Position numbers and translations under genes: made by a program. Below the pieces are notes generated by a model, which saw only the letters and a program-made list of their open reading frames with translations, was not told where the DNA came from and searched no databases. DNA of 14,301 nt from Candidatus Alloscillospira gallinarum (GTDB taxonomy: Bacteria; Bacillota; Clostridia; Oscillospirales; Oscillospiraceae), in the NCBI GenBank assembly GCA_904420055.1, contig CAJFTV010000056.1:1-14301 (forward strand), read 5' to 3'. This document shows, one piece after another, positions 13,864-14,301 of this stretch. Numbering within the stretch: the first letter of the stretch is position 1; each line of letters opens with the position of its first letter.

Positions 13864-14301
13864 CTATTTCACTTTAAACTCGTTTATCGACTTGGCAGCA
13901 GTGCCGTCGGGGAGGCGAACAGCTTCGACAATACCTTCGCTGTGGAGAGCCCACGGCAGTATGATGCCGTCGTGTCCTCCGCGCCCGCCTATGGTCACTA
14001 TCTGTACGTCCTCCGGGAACCTTGTCACCGGCATCGGGTGACGGTTCTTAAAGCTCTCAGGACGCACCGGCACAAGTCCCCTGTTCCTTACCATCGGCAC
14101 CTCGTGGTACGCATACGTGTGTATGTGCTCCTGTATCATTCTCTTGGTGTATCCCGCCTTCTTTAAAAGCTTCGCATGGTCAGGCACAAGGCAGATTACC
14201 ATCGGTCCCGGCATATACGCGTTGTTTGAACCCAGCGTTGTGCAGCAGTGGGTTATGGTGTCCAGAAGGTCATACCCGTCAAGGCTTAAAAAGTCTATGA
14301 C
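13864..14301 (-). CDS. C-terminal 145 residues of an unrecognised protein (partial)
   Basis: The frame is open from the right edge to a TAG at 13864-13866. It reads VIDFLSLDGYDLLDTITHCC at the edge, followed by TLGSNNAYMPGPMV. An internal ATG at 14214 is not a likely start, because the 29 codons before it are open and protein-like, including a Cys-Cys pair. The C-terminus has PDHAKLLKKAGYTKRMI and a glycine-rich VTIGGRGGHDGIILPW stretch. I do not recognise the family with confidence. It is the first visible gene of the catabolic operon, 80 bases before the FAD oxidoreductase, and is probably co-transcribed with it. No membrane segment is obvious in the visible part. Confidence 0.75.
   Translation of the reverse strand, partial: VIDFLSLDGYDLLDTITHCCTTLGSNNAYMPGPMVICLVPDHAKLLKKAGYTKRMIQEHIHTYAYHEVPMVRNRGLVPVRPESFKNRHPMPVTRFPEDVQIVTIGGRGGHDGIILPWALHSEGIVEAVRLPDGTAAKSINEFKVK

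Noticed and set aside
1..14301. CRISPR arrays, insertion sequences, tRNA or rRNA genes
   Set aside because: No regularly spaced repeats, transposase motifs, terminal inverted repeats or tRNA-like cloverleaf sequences were seen on either strand.

Overview
The window looks like chromosomal DNA from an anaerobic member of the Clostridia (Bacillota), perhaps a gut Lachnospiraceae-type organism. The basis is the pst/pho operon style, strong GGAGG ribosome sites, GTG and TTG starts, and iron-sulfur dehydratases. This placement is an inference from protein style, not from a marker gene. Apart from the tail of one plus-strand gene at the left edge, every gene is on the minus strand, so the text is best read from right to left.

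Right part (14301 to about 7700): a catabolic-looking operon. In transcription order it holds the C-terminal part of an unrecognised protein (13864 to the edge), an FAD-dependent oxidoreductase, an IlvD/Edd-family dehydratase, the large and small subunits of an aconitase X-type (DUF521/DUF126) dehydratase, and a uroporphyrinogen-decarboxylase-family protein with a methyltransferase-like zinc motif. It ends at a rho-independent terminator (7708-7741). Two strong intercistronic hairpins (13819-13845, 10587-10617) without U-tracts divide it into segments. The combination of two different Fe-S dehydratases, a flavoprotein and a URO-D/methyltransferase-like protein is not a pathway I can name. The promoter and any regulator or transporter lie outside the window.

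Middle and left part (7700 to 204): a complete phosphate-starvation operon in the order pstS-pstC-pstA-pstB-phoU-pyridoxamine kinase-phoB-phoR. It has a recognisable promoter, repeated TTTAAC-type boxes over the -35 region, tight spacing or overlaps between genes, and a bidirectional terminator (164-196) shared with the convergent plus-strand gene. PstSCAB imports phosphate, PhoU couples transport to signalling, and PhoR/PhoB sense and regulate. A vitamin B6 kinase sits between phoU and phoB.

The most unusual single protein is PstS. Its two halves are in reversed order: the segment with SREDGSGTR, normally in the C-terminal half, comes first, and the segment with AGSSSVTP, normally at the N-terminus, comes last. 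This is a circular permutation of the phosphate-binding protein. The catabolic operon is the best candidate for an undescribed pathway.
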